A DNA stretch of 64,000 bases from Azohydromonas australica DSM 1124 (GTDB lineage: Bacteria; Pseudomonadota; Gammaproteobacteria; Burkholderiales; Burkholderiaceae_C). Position numbers and translations under genes: made by a program. The first letter of the stretch is position 1. Each line of letters begins with the position of its first letter. This document shows, in pieces, positions 15,878-25,985 of this stretch. The notes under the pieces were generated by a model. The model saw nothing but the letters and a program-made list of their open reading frames with translations. It did not search any database and was not told the origin of the DNA. The DNA lies in assembly GCF_000430725.1 (NCBI RefSeq), contig NZ_KE387206.1, forward strand, positions 101,516 to 165,515, written 5' to 3'.

Positions 15878-17041
15878 TCATGCCCGCCCCGCCACGATCT
15901 TCCTGCCCATGCTGTAGCGGTGCACTTCGCTGGGGCCGTCGTAGATGCGGAAGGCCCGCATGTCGCTGAAGATGCGCGCCACGATGCGTTCGCCCGTGAC
16001 GCCCTGGCCGCCCAGGATCTGCACGCAGCGGTCCACCACGCGCCACTCGGCTTCGGAGCAGACCACCTTGGCGCGGCTGGATTCGAAGTTGCCCTTCTGG
16101 CCCTGGTCCAGCAGCCAGGCGGTGTGCCAGATGTGCAGCCGCGCGGTGTGCAGGTCCATGTCGTTGTCGGCCAGCATGAAGCTCACGCCCTCGTGCTCGC
16201 CCAGCGGCTTGCCGAAGGCCTGGCGTTCGCGGGCGTAGGCCAGCGCCTCGTCGTGTGCGCGCCGCGCCTGGCCCAGCCAGCGCATGCAGTGCGTCAGGCG
16301 CGCCGGCGCCAGCCGCACCTGCGCGTACTTGAAACCCTTGCCCAGCTCGCCCAGCACGTCGGCGGCGGGCACGCGCAGGTTCTCGAAGCCCATCACCGCG
16401 TGGCCGCCGGTGAAGCAGCTGTCCATGGCGTCCATCAGGCGCTCGATGCGGATGCCGGGACGGTCCATGTCGGTGAGGAACATGCTGGCCGAGCCGTCCT
16501 CCATGCGCGCCATGACGATGGCGAAGGCCGCGCCCTCGGCGCCGGTGATGAACCACTTGCGGCCGTTGATCACGTAGTCATCGCCGTCGCGCACCGCGGT
16601 GGTGGCGAGCATCGACGGGTCGGCCCCGGCGCCGGGCGCGGGCTCCGTCATCGCGAAGCAGGAGCGGGTGTGGCCCTGCACCATCGGGCGCAGCCAGCGC
16701 TCCTTCTGCGCGTCGGTCGCCACCTGCTCCAGCAGGTGGATGTTTCCTTCGTCCGGCGCGTGGATGTTGAGTGCCGTGGGGCCCAGCGTGGAGTAGCCGG
16801 CTTCCTCGAAGACGACGGCCTTCTCGACGTGCGTCAGGCCCAGGCCGCCCAGCTCGCGCGAGGCGTGCGGCGTGAGCAGTCCGGCGGCGCGGGCGCGCCC
16901 GACCAGCTCGCGGCGCAACGCCTCGCTGGGGCCGTGCGGCGTCTGGCGCGGATCGCGCTCCAGCGGGATGACTTGCTCGGCAATGAAGCGCCGGGTGCGT
17001 TGCTGCAACTCCAGCAGTGCCGGGGAGAGGGAGAAGTCCAT
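15878..17041 (-). CDS. Acyl-CoA dehydrogenase, LvaC/ACAD11-like
   Basis: A 387-residue acyl-CoA dehydrogenase-fold flavoprotein: CFAMTEPAPGAGADPS (FAD/substrate), YVINGRKWFITGAEG, QAFGKPLGEHEGV, and the C-terminal QILGGQGVTGERIVARIFSDMRAFRIYDGPSEVHR. The family subgroup is that of bacterial ACAD11-like proteins, which in LvaC and ACAD10/11 eliminate phosphate from 4-phosphoacyl-CoA and rehydrate rather than simply dehydrogenate. First gene of the operon; 73 bp separate it from the SDR, and that gap holds a copy of a dispersed intergenic repeat. Confidence 0.85.
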   Translation of the reverse strand: MDFSLSPALLELQQRTRRFIAEQVIPLERDPRQTPHGPSEALRRELVGRARAAGLLTPHASRELGGLGLTHVEKAVVFEEAGYSTLGPTALNIHAPDEGNIHLLEQVATDAQKERWLRPMVQGHTRSCFAMTEPAPGAGADPSMLATTAVRDGDDYVINGRKWFITGAEGAAFAIVMARMEDGSASMFLTDMDRPGIRIERLMDAMDSCFTGGHAVMGFENLRVPAADVLGELGKGFKYAQVRLAPARLTHCMRWLGQARRAHDEALAYARERQAFGKPLGEHEGVSFMLADNDMDLHTARLHIWHTAWLLDQGQKGNFESSRAKVVCSEAEWRVVDRCVQILGGQGVTGERIVARIFSDMRAFRIYDGPSEVHRYSMGRKIVAGRA

Positions 17042-17195
17042 GGGATGCAGGCGAGTTCCGGGAGGGCGCCAACCCTATGCAGCAAAGTGCAGGAGAGGCG
17101 CTGCCGGAGTATGTCCAGCCGGGGCGGGGCGGCCCCTAGGGGATGGCCCGCAGTGGGCCCCAGGGACACCGGGCCCGTTGCAGGCCCGGCGGGTG

Positions 17196-17474
17196 TCAGG
17201 CGATGCGGCCCGAGACGGGGATGTCTTCGCGAGCGGGCTGGTTGTCCACGGCGGGCTCGTCGGTGGCGCCGAAGACGGGGGCGGAGAGCGCGCGGCCCAG
17301 GCCTTCAAGCGCGCTGTCCTTGTGCTGCGAGCCATCGGGCGCCTGGCGCCACGGGGCGTGCGCGCCGTGGTGGCGGCCCTGCTGGCGCATCGATCGATAT
17401 TTCTCGTCGAGCTGGCGGGCGTACTCCTCGCGATAGCGTTCGAAATGGGCGTCAGTGGCGCGTAGGTCAGCCAT
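17196..17474 (-). CDS. Small hydrophilic protein of unknown function
   Basis: A 92-residue charged protein with no membrane segment or known motif. The N-terminal half is helical and rich in Arg, Tyr and Glu (LRATDAHFERYREEYARQLDEKY), the middle is His/Arg/Gln-rich, and the C-terminal half is acidic and probably disordered. ATG 17474 has an AGGACTGAACC leader. It stands alone between the acyl-CoA operon and the DUF808 gene. A 13-bp perfect palindrome GAAAACCGTTTTC (17491-17503) sits just upstream and may be a regulatory site for this gene or its divergent neighbour. Confidence 0.6.
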   Translation of the reverse strand: MADLRATDAHFERYREEYARQLDEKYRSMRQQGRHHGAHAPWRQAPDGSQHKDSALEGLGRALSAPVFGATDEPAVDNQPAREDIPVSGRIA

Positions 17475-17601
17475 GGTTCAGTCCTCCGTGGAAAACCGTT
17501 TTCAAACGGAACGCTAGGGTGCCGCAATCGGTGTGCCCGAAGCCAGCGGCGCGCGACTTGCCCATGGCGGGCATCCAGGAAATCCAACTTCGAGGAAGAA
17601 C

Positions 17602-18525
17602 ATGGCAACAGGCAGCCTGCTGGCGCTGGTGGACGACATCGGCACCGTGCTCGATGACGTGGCAGTCCTTTCCAAGGTGGCAGCCAAGAAGACCGCCGGC
17701 GTGCTGGGCGACGACCTCGCGCTCAATGCCCAGCAGGTCACGGGCGTGAGCGCCGATCGCGAACTGCCGGTGGTGTGGGCGGTAGCCAAGGGTTCATTGC
17801 TGAACAAGGCGATCCTGGTGCCGCTGGCGCTGCTGATCAGCGCCTTCGCGCCCTGGGCCGTGACGCCGCTGCTGATGGTGGGCGGCCTGTTCCTGTGCTT
17901 CGAAGGCGTGGAGAAGCTCGCGCACCGCTGGCTGCACAGCCGGGCCGAGGACGACGCCGCGCACGCGCAGCTGGTGCGGGCGCTGGAGGACCCGCAGGTG
18001 GACCTGGTGGCCTTCGAGAAGGAGAAGATCAAGGGCGCGGTGCGCACCGACTTCATCCTCTCGGCGGAGATCATCGCCATCACGCTGGGCGCCGTGGCCG
18101 GCCAGCCGCTGACGACGCAGGTGCTGGTGCTGGTGGGCATCGCGCTGCTGATGACGGTGGGCGTCTACGGCGTGGTCGCGGGCATCGTGAAGCTCGACGA
18201 CCTGGGCCTGTACCTGGAGCGCAAGGCGTCGGCGGCGGTGCGCGCCATCGGCAGCGGCATCGTGCGCGCCACGCCGTGGCTCATGAAGGCGCTGTCGGTG
18301 GCCGGCACGGCGGCGATGTTCCTGGTGGGCGGCGGCATCTTGGTGCACGGGGTGTCGGCGCTGCACCACTGGATCGAGGAAGCCACGGACGAGCATGTCG
18401 GCTTCGTCGATGTGCTGCTGACGAGCCTGTTCGACGCCGCCATCGGCATCGCGGCGGGTGCGATCGTGCTGTTGGGTGTGAAGCTGGTTCAGCGCATGCG
18501 CGGCAGCCGCGCAGTCGCTCATTGA
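17602..18525 (+). CDS. yedI: DUF808 / YedI-family inner-membrane protein
   Basis: A 307-residue polytopic protein starting MATGSLLALVDDIGTVLDDVAVLSKVAAKKTAGVLGDDLALNAQQV, the signature start of the DUF808 family. About six membrane helices follow, for example AILVPLALLISAFAPWAVTPLLMVGG, IIAITLGAVAG and VLVLVGIALLMTVGVYGVVAGI. A GAGGAAGAA ribosome site precedes ATG 17602. The family is widespread and has no known function. It appears to be transcribed alone. Confidence 0.85.
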   Translation: MATGSLLALVDDIGTVLDDVAVLSKVAAKKTAGVLGDDLALNAQQVTGVSADRELPVVWAVAKGSLLNKAILVPLALLISAFAPWAVTPLLMVGGLFLCFEGVEKLAHRWLHSRAEDDAAHAQLVRALEDPQVDLVAFEKEKIKGAVRTDFILSAEIIAITLGAVAGQPLTTQVLVLVGIALLMTVGVYGVVAGIVKLDDLGLYLERKASAAVRAIGSGIVRATPWLMKALSVAGTAAMFLVGGGILVHGVSALHHWIEEATDEHVGFVDVLLTSLFDAAIGIAAGAIVLLGVKLVQRMRGSRAVAH

Positions 18526-18567
18526 CCCGAAATTGCTGCTTTTTGAGGCAGCACAAGGGTTGCCCCA

Positions 18568-18633
18568 TAAGAATCAAGCACTTAGGAGCGCTGTGGGCAG
18601 GCGGCCCACAGTGTTGTCCACAGTCCTCGGGGA
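18568..18633. repeat. Duplicated element with DnaA-box-like core, copy A
   Basis: Aligned without gaps to 18966-19031, this 66-bp segment is identical at about 48 positions. Shared blocks are GAATCAA, ACTT, GCTGT, GCAGG and the perfect ACAG.GTTGTCCACAG block. The core TTGTCCACA (18614-18622) differs by one base from the DnaA box TTATNCACA. Confidence 0.6.
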
Positions 18634-18700
18634 AAACCCTCATCCTGGGGGCTACTTGATGCGCTGCCATCGCCAAGTCACGAATGCAGGCCCCAAAAGG

Positions 18701-18739
18701 AGCAACCCGCCAGCGGCCTTGATCCGCTGGCGGGTTGCT
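18701..18739 (+). terminator. Strong 16-bp hairpin, probable terminator of an unidentified transcript
   Basis: AGCAACCCGCCAGCGG (18701-18716) and CCGCTGGCGGGTTGCT (18724-18739) form a perfect 16-bp stem with a 7-nt loop, preceded by CCCCAAAAGG and followed by TGT. It lies 175 bp after the DUF808 gene and 470 bp from the tRNA, too far to be an obvious terminator of either. Confidence 0.5.
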
Positions 18740-18965
18740 TGTCGCCCTCAAGCAGACGTCGGAGGCGGTACTTGGTGAGCCCTTCGGCGTTCCGTTCTGG
18801 CCTTCCGCAGTGCGATCGGTTGACGGCTTCACTTTACGCCCCTGATCCAGGGATTCAAGGGCAATGACGTTGCGGGTAGGGGCTTGGCCGGCCACCGCGC
18901 CGCAGGCCGTGGGGACAAGAACTTCTCCAAACTGCCTAATTTCTAGGCACGGGCACGGAAGTCTT

Positions 18966-19031
18966 TACGAATCAACAACTTGAGGTCGCTGTCTGCAGGG
19001 GCCTCACAGAGTTGTCCACAGCGGCTGGGGA
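18966..19031. repeat. Duplicated element with DnaA-box-like core, copy B
   Basis: Second copy of the element at 18568-18633, 398 bp downstream in the same orientation. It contains TTGTCCACA at 19012-19020 and GAATCAACAACTT in place of GAATCAAGCACTT. Both copies end in a GGGGA block. Confidence 0.6.
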
Positions 19032-19170
19032 GAAGAGGCGGTGCAGCGGCCGCTGGGGCGGGCAGGGGGCTGGTCAAGCAGCCGCGGTGACGGCCCGTCC
19101 TTGCGTGCGCAATCAAGCAAGCCACACGGTGGCCCATGCAGGCGGCGCATTCGTTCCGAGCGCGCAAAGA

Positions 19171-19200
19171 AAAAGGGCCTTGCGGTTGCAAGGCCCTTTT
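19171..19200 (-). terminator. Rho-independent terminator of tRNA-Ala
   Basis: AAAAGGGCCTTGC and GCAAGGCCCTTTT form a 13-bp stem with a GGTT loop. On the minus strand it is followed by TTTTTCTTT (complement of 19162-19170), and it begins 9 nt after the CCA end of the tRNA. Confidence 0.85.
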
Positions 19201-19208
19201 CGAATTTG

Positions 19209-19284
<76 letters not shown>

Positions 19285-19395
19285 ACAGAAGCTAGAAGTA
19301 TAGGGGCACTTTGGCGATGTGTGCAAGACTTTCGCAGATTTTTTTTGATGAAAGTGACACCGGTGCCGTTGGGAGGCCCAGCCGGCTGCGCAGAT

Positions 19396-20181
19396 TCAGC
19401 CTGCCGCACCCGCCCAGGCGGGCCGCGGCGCGTCCCATTGCCAAGACCCTTGCGCCAGCAACGCGCGCCAGTCGACGTCGGGCAGGGCCTCGAAGCGCAG
19501 TGGCGTGCCGGTGGCGGGATGGACGAGTTCCAGCGACAGCGCATGCAGCCACAGCCGCTGCACCTGCAGCCAGGCAGCCACGGCGCGGTTGTGCGCGCCC
19601 TTGCCGTGCGTCGCGTCGCCGATGAGCGGATGCGCGACGTGCTTCATGTGGCGGCGGATCTGGTGCCGCCGTCCGCTTTCAGGGAACACCTGCAGCAGCG
19701 CGTAGCGGCTGGCCGGATGCCGCGCATCGGTGGCGAAGGGCCACTCCACGCGCGCCAGCCGCTCGTAGCGCGTGCGCGCCGCCAGCAGCGGCTGGCCGGC
19801 CGAGGGGCGCTCGGGGTCGCGCGCCAGCGGGTGGTCGACCACGCCCTCGGCCGCTGGCCAGCCGCGCACCAGCGCGAGGTAAGCCTTGCGCGGCACGCCA
19901 GACTCGAACTGCGCGCCCAGGTGGCGCGCGGTGTCGGGGTCGAGCGCGAAGGCGAGGACGCCCGAGGTGCCCTTGTCCAGCCGGTGCACCGGCCAGACCG
20001 GGGCGCCGATCTGATCGCGCACCAGTTGCAGCGCGGCGCGCTGCTCGTGCGCGTCCAGCGCGGTGCGGTGCACCAGCAGCCCGGGCGGCTTCACGACCAC
20101 CACCAGCTGCGCGTCGCAGTAGAGCAGCGGCAGCGTGGGCGGCGCGTCGTCGCCGGGCGCCGGTGGCAAGTCGCTGCTCAA
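19396..20181 (-). CDS. truC: RluA-family RNA pseudouridine synthase, TruC-like
   Basis: A 261-residue RluA/RsuA-fold enzyme without S4 domain: LLYCDAQLVVVVKPPGLLVHR at the start, the catalytic block VHRLDKGTSGVLAF with the essential Asp, and ALLQVFPESGRRHQIRRHMKHVAHPLIGDATHG. TruC makes pseudouridine 65 in tRNA. No ATG is available near the conserved start; TTG 20181 overlaps the stop of the upstream gene (TTGA), which supports coupling. Another RluA paralogue cannot be excluded. Confidence 0.82.
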   Translation of the reverse strand: MSSDLPPAPGDDAPPTLPLLYCDAQLVVVVKPPGLLVHRTALDAHEQRAALQLVRDQIGAPVWPVHRLDKGTSGVLAFALDPDTARHLGAQFESGVPRKAYLALVRGWPAAEGVVDHPLARDPERPSAGQPLLAARTRYERLARVEWPFATDARHPASRYALLQVFPESGRRHQIRRHMKHVAHPLIGDATHGKGAHNRAVAAWLQVQRLWLHALSLELVHPATGTPLRFEALPDVDWRALLAQGSWQWDAPRPAWAGAAG

Positions 20182-20573
20182 AGCAGGTCGCCGTCCACGT
20201 AGAACCAGCGCCCGTCCTCGCGCACGAAGCGGCTGATCTCGTGCAGCCGGTGCGCGCGCCCGCCCAGCTTGCTGCGGGCCACGAACTCGACGCGGGCATG
20301 GTCGGCGTCCTGTACCTCGTGGCGCTTGACCTGCAGGCCCAGCCAGCGCAGGCCCGGCTCGTTGGGCTCCAGCACGGCGGGACGGGTGCCGGGATGCCAG
20401 GTGTCGAGCAGGTAGTCGCGCAGATCCAGCACGAAGGCGCTGTAGCGCGAGCGCATGAGCGCCTGCGCGTCCGGCGCCTGCAGCCGCTGCGGGCCGTCGT
20501 GCCAGCGCGCGCAGCACGCGCCGTAGGCCGCACCGCTGCCGCAGGGGCAGGGCGTCGAGGGGGACGTCGTCAT
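20178..20573 (-). CDS. ychJ: YchJ-family (UPF0225) protein with SEC-C motif
   Basis: A 131-residue protein beginning TPCPCGSGAAYGACC, a zinc-binding SEC-C motif, followed by the YchJ core QALMRSRYSAFVLDLRDYLLDTWHP, LGLQV and VEFVARSKLGGRAHRLHEISRFVREDGRWFYVDGD (NTF2-like fold). Unlike E. coli YchJ only one SEC-C motif is present, at the N terminus. The function is unknown. Translationally coupled to truC. Confidence 0.88.
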   Translation of the reverse strand: MTTSPSTPCPCGSGAAYGACCARWHDGPQRLQAPDAQALMRSRYSAFVLDLRDYLLDTWHPGTRPAVLEPNEPGLRWLGLQVKRHEVQDADHARVEFVARSKLGGRAHRLHEISRFVREDGRWFYVDGDLL

Positions 20574-20672
20574 GGAAACGAAAAACTCGGGTCGGAAAGC
20601 ACGAGCGCCGCGGTCACCCCGGGGCGGGAAGCCCCGAAGCGGCGCGCGGCGCAGCGTGAAAACGGGATGTGC

Positions 20673-20927
20673 TCAGCGGGCGGCGTCGCCGCTGGAAACA
20701 GGACCGGTCGGGTCATCGCGCTGGATCTCGGCCACGCCGGCGCTGCCGTCGCCCGGATCGGTCACATCGCCCTCGGGCGCGAGACCGGCGCCTTCGGGTT
20801 GGTCAGTGTCGCCAGCCGTGCCGCCGGCAGCCTTGCGCTGCTTGCGCTCTTCCATTTTTTCTTCCTTCTTCTTCTTCTTGGCCAGATCGCGCTGGCGCTT
20901 CTCGAAGGCGTAGTTGGGTTTGGCCAT
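20673..20927 (-). CDS. Small Lys-rich protein, conserved-looking, unknown function
   Basis: An 84-residue protein starting MAKPNYAFEKRQRDLAKKKKKEEK, then an acidic, Gly/Pro-rich tail. The basic first third should be helical and could bind nucleic acid; the tail is likely disordered. Proteins with this same start are, to my recollection, common in Burkholderiales and unnamed. ATG 20927 has GGAGACCGC upstream. It sits alone between ychJ and glnS. Confidence 0.65.
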   Translation of the reverse strand: MAKPNYAFEKRQRDLAKKKKKEEKMEERKQRKAAGGTAGDTDQPEGAGLAPEGDVTDPGDGSAGVAEIQRDDPTGPVSSGDAAR

Positions 20928-21159
20928 GCGGTCTCCTGCGGTGTGTCATGGGGGGCAGCCTGAAGGCCGCCAGTGTCCATTGTCGCCGCTGAGCAAGAGC
21001 AGCCCCAGTGCCCGCAAGCCCACGCTGGAAAGCGGGCGCCCGGCCAGCGCCCGTGGAAGCGGCGATATCAGCGCGGCGGGCCGCGTTTTCGCACGGCTCC
21101 GGCCCTTCACCAGGCGTGCCGGCGCGCCTGGGCACACGGGCACGCCGGCTGGTCCCGGC

Positions 21160-22965
<1,806 letters not shown>

Positions 22966-23122
22966 GGAGATTTGAAGGAGTGGGCCGGCGGCGCCGGCGC
23001 AATGCAGCGTCGCGGGGATTCTATAGAGGGGGGTGTGTTTGCACGCCGACACAATTGGGTCGTGCACCAAGGCGGCCTGCCGCGCGTTGAGCATGTCCTC
23101 TCTTCGAAGTGAAGGACGCCGC

Positions 23123-23551
23123 ATGAAGCGCTCCACCGTCGTGCTTTCCGCCGCCCTGATGTCCTTGGGCTGCCTGCTGGCACTGCCGGCGCGCGCCGGG
23201 GGCGGCGTGCAGTGGTCCATCGGCATCGGCAGCGCCCCGTACGGGGCCACCGTCTCGGTGGGCAACGCCGTTTCCGGCCCGGCGCCGGTTTACGTCTCGC
23301 CGCCCGGGGTGGTTTACACGCCGCCGCCGCCGGTCTATGTCGCGCCCCCGCCGCTGTACGTGCCGCGACCGCCGGCCTACGTGGCGCCGCCGCCCATCTA
23401 CGTCGCGCCCCCGCCGGTCTACACGGCCCCGCCGCCGGTGTACTACGTGCCCTCGGCGCCGCGCTTCCTGCCCCCGCCGCCCGTGGCCTACGTGCCGGTG
23501 GCCCCGGTGGGCTGGCGCGGCCACCAGCACGGCGGCTACTGGCGCCGCTGA
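23123..23551 (+). CDS. Exported proline-rich repeat protein (PPPVYV repeats)
   Basis: A 142-residue protein with a signal peptide (cleavage near ARA-GGG), a short Gly/Val segment, then ten or so tandem units of the type PPPVYVAP / PPPLYVPR / PPPIYVAP between residues 55 and 125, and a Gly/His/Arg-rich tail HQHGGYWRR. AAGGACGCC precedes ATG 23123. The sequence is typical of extracytoplasmic proline-rich proteins of Burkholderiales; structure is likely polyproline-like. Function unknown. Confidence 0.75.
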   Translation: MKRSTVVLSAALMSLGCLLALPARAGGGVQWSIGIGSAPYGATVSVGNAVSGPAPVYVSPPGVVYTPPPPVYVAPPPLYVPRPPAYVAPPPIYVAPPPVYTAPPPVYYVPSAPRFLPPPPVAYVPVAPVGWRGHQHGGYWRR

Positions 23552-23626
23552 GCGCCTTCGCCGCGGCTGCTCATCCGGCCGTGCGGCACGGGAGCCGCAC
23601 TTGGGATCCGCGCTGAAGCCACGGCC

Positions 23627-25141
23627 TCAGCGCCGCCGGCGCGTGCCGCCCAGCAGCGAGCCCAGCACGCCGCGCACGATCTCGCGTCCCACCGCCGAGC
23701 CCACGCTGCGCACGGCGCTGCGCGCTGCGGCCTCGGCCAGCCCCTCGCGCCGGCCGCCGCGCGGGCCGGTGCTGCCGAAGAGCATGTCCTTGAGGCCGTC
23801 GAGCAATCCACCGCTGGCGTCCGCGGCGCCGGGCGCCGTGGCCGGTCCGCCCGCGCCCTGCGCGGCCGGGACGCGCGCACGCAACTGCTCGTAGGCCGAC
23901 TCGCGGTCCACCGCCCGCTCGTACACGCCGGCCACCAGCGAGCCCTCGATCAGCGCGCGCCGCTGCTCCGGCGTGATGGGGCCGAGCCGGCTGCCCGGCG
24001 GCTGCACGAACACGCGCTGCGTGATGCCGGGACGGCCCTGCTCGTCGAGCAGGCTCACCAGCGCCTCGCCCACGGCCAGCTCCGTGATGGCCTGCTCCAG
24101 GTCCAGCGCCGGGTTGGCCCGCATGGTCTGCGCCGCCGCGCGCACGGCCTTCTGGTCGCGCGGCGTGAAGGCGCGCAGCGCGTGCTGCACGCGGTTGCCC
24201 AGTTGCGCCAGCACGCTGTCGGGCAGGTCGGCCGGGTTCTGGGTCACGAAGTAAACGCCCACGCCCTTGCTGCGCACCAGCCGCACCACCAGTTCGATGC
24301 GCTCCACCAGCACGGCCGGCGCGTCCTTGAACAGCAGGTGCGCCTCGTCGAAGAAGAAGACCAGCTTGGGCTTGTCCACGTCGCCCACCTCGGGCAGCAA
24401 CTCGAACAGCTCCGAGAGCATCCACAGCAGGAAGGTGGCGTAGAGGCGCGGCGACTGCAGCAGCTTGTCGGCCGCCAGGATGTTGACCACGCCGCGGCCG
24501 TCCACGGTCTGCATGAAGTCGGCGATGTCGAGCATGGGCTCGCCGAAGAACTTGTCGCCGCCTTGCTGCTCGATCTGCAGCAGCCCGCGCTGCACCGCGC
24601 CGACGCTGGCAGCGCTGATGTTGCCGTAGCTGGTGGTGTAGTCGCGGGCGTTCTCGCCCACGTGCTGCAGCATGGCGCGCAGGTCCTTGAGGTCCAGCAG
24701 CAGCAGCCCGGCGTCGTCGGCGATGCGGAACACCAGGTTCAGCACGCCAGTCTGCGTTTCGTTGAGGTCGAGCATGCGCGCCAGCAGCATCGGCCCCATG
24801 TCGCTGACGGTGGCGCGTACCGGGTGGCCCTGCGCGCCGAACACGTCCCACAGCGTCACCGGGCAGGCCATGGGCGAGGGCGCTTCGAGCCCGCGCTGCG
24901 CCAGCGTGGCGGCGAGCTTGGGCGGAAGCTCGCCGGGCTGGCTGATGCCGGTGAGGTCGCCCTTGACGTCGGCCATGAACACCGGCGTGCCGATGGCGCT
25001 GAAGCCCTCGGCCAGGCGCTGCAGCGTGACGGTCTTGCCGGTGCCGGTGGCACCGGTGACGAGGCCGTGGCGGTTGGCCAGCGCGGGCAGCAGGCAGGCA
25101 TCTTCTCGGCCATGCCGTGCGATCAGTATCGGATCAGCCAT
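23627..25141 (-). CDS. DUF853 family HerA-like ATPase (YjgR type)
   Basis: A 504-residue P-loop ATPase: Walker A GATGTGKT (residues 30-37), Walker B LVFFFDEAHLLF, and sensor region GVYFVTQNPADLPDSVLAQLGNRVQHALRAFTP. The N terminus ILIARHGREDACLLPALANRHGLV is the family's HerA-like barrel remnant. A Gly/Arg-rich tail (about 440-504) ends in GTRRRR. Members are cytoplasmic, hexameric by homology to HerA/VirB4 ATPases and of unclear role. Separated by 112 bp from the divergent yebC. Confidence 0.88.
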   Translation of the reverse strand: MADPILIARHGREDACLLPALANRHGLVTGATGTGKTVTLQRLAEGFSAIGTPVFMADVKGDLTGISQPGELPPKLAATLAQRGLEAPSPMACPVTLWDVFGAQGHPVRATVSDMGPMLLARMLDLNETQTGVLNLVFRIADDAGLLLLDLKDLRAMLQHVGENARDYTTSYGNISAASVGAVQRGLLQIEQQGGDKFFGEPMLDIADFMQTVDGRGVVNILAADKLLQSPRLYATFLLWMLSELFELLPEVGDVDKPKLVFFFDEAHLLFKDAPAVLVERIELVVRLVRSKGVGVYFVTQNPADLPDSVLAQLGNRVQHALRAFTPRDQKAVRAAAQTMRANPALDLEQAITELAVGEALVSLLDEQGRPGITQRVFVQPPGSRLGPITPEQRRALIEGSLVAGVYERAVDRESAYEQLRARVPAAQGAGGPATAPGAADASGGLLDGLKDMLFGSTGPRGGRREGLAEAAARSAVRSVGSAVGREIVRGVLGSLLGGTRRRR

Positions 25142-25253
25142 GGCGTGCGGGCTCCTTGAAAAAGGGCGTGACGGGGGCGACCGGTAAAATCCCGTTCAGT
25201 CTAACCAAGCAAGAAAGCCGGCTGCCCCACACGCCGGCGAGGAGCAGCCAAAC

Positions 25254-25985
25254 ATGGCCGGACATTCCAAATGGGCCAACATCCAGCACCGCAAGGGTCG
25301 CCAGGATGAGAAGCGCGGCAAGATCTGGACGCGCGTGATCCGCGAAATCATGGTCGCCGCGCGTCAGGGCGGTGGCGATGTGTCGGCCAACCCGCGCCTG
25401 CGTCTGGCCATCGACAAGGCCAAGGCCGCCAACATGCCGGCCGACACCATCAAGCGCAACGTCGACAAGGCCACCGGCAACCTCGAAGGCGTGACCTACG
25501 AGGAAATCCGCTACGAGGGCTACGGCATCGGCGGCGCCGCGGTCATCGTGGACTGCATGACCGACAACCGCGTGCGCACCGTGGCCGAGGTGCGCCACGC
25601 CTTCAGCAAGTACGGCGGCAACCTGGGCACCGAAGGCTCGGTGGCCTTCCAGTTCAAGCACGTGGGCCAGATGCTGTTCGCACCCGGCACCAGCGAGGAC
25701 AAGCTCATGGAGGCGGCGCTGGAAGCCGGCGCCGAGGACGTGATCACGGGCGAGGACGGCTCCATCGAGGTGCTGACCGCCCCGGGCGATTTCGAGACCG
25801 TCAAGGAGGCGCTGGCCGCCGCCGGCCTCGTGCCCGAGGTTGCTGAAGTGACCATGCGCGCCGAGAACACCATCGAGCTCACCGGCGAGGACGCGCAGCG
25901 CATGCAGAAGCTGCTGGACGTGCTGGAGGACCTGGACGACACCCAGGCCGTCTTCCACAACGCCGAGATCGAGGAACAGGCATGA
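25254..25985 (+). CDS. yebC: YebC/PmpR-family translation or transcription regulator
   Basis: A 243-residue TACO1/YebC protein: the start MAGHSKWANIQHRKGRQDEKRGKIWTRVIREI is nearly invariant in the family, as are NPRLRLAIDKAKAANMPADTIKRNVDKATG and NGYGIGGAAVIVDCMTDN. YebC-type proteins bind DNA or act on ribosomes stalled at proline-rich stretches. It starts the run yebC-purD-hemF-nadD-rsfS-rlmH and overlaps purD as ATGA. Confidence 0.95.
   Translation: MAGHSKWANIQHRKGRQDEKRGKIWTRVIREIMVAARQGGGDVSANPRLRLAIDKAKAANMPADTIKRNVDKATGNLEGVTYEEIRYEGYGIGGAAVIVDCMTDNRVRTVAEVRHAFSKYGGNLGTEGSVAFQFKHVGQMLFAPGTSEDKLMEAALEAGAEDVITGEDGSIEVLTAPGDFETVKEALAAAGLVPEVAEVTMRAENTIELTGEDAQRMQKLLDVLEDLDDTQAVFHNAEIEEQA

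Larger units (their letters stand above)
18526..19208. other. Non-coding stretch of about 680 bp
   Basis: No convincing reading frame is seen here. It holds two diverged 66-bp copies of a DnaA-box-like element (18568-18633 and 18966-19031), a strong 16-bp hairpin (18701-18739), and the terminator of tRNA-Ala (19171-19200). Base composition is lower in GC than in the flanking genes. A small RNA ending at the hairpin is possible but not shown. Confidence 0.6.

Noticed and set aside
18568..19031. Chromosomal replication origin
   Set aside because: Only two imperfect DnaA-box-like sites and no dnaA, dnaN, rpmH or parAB nearby.
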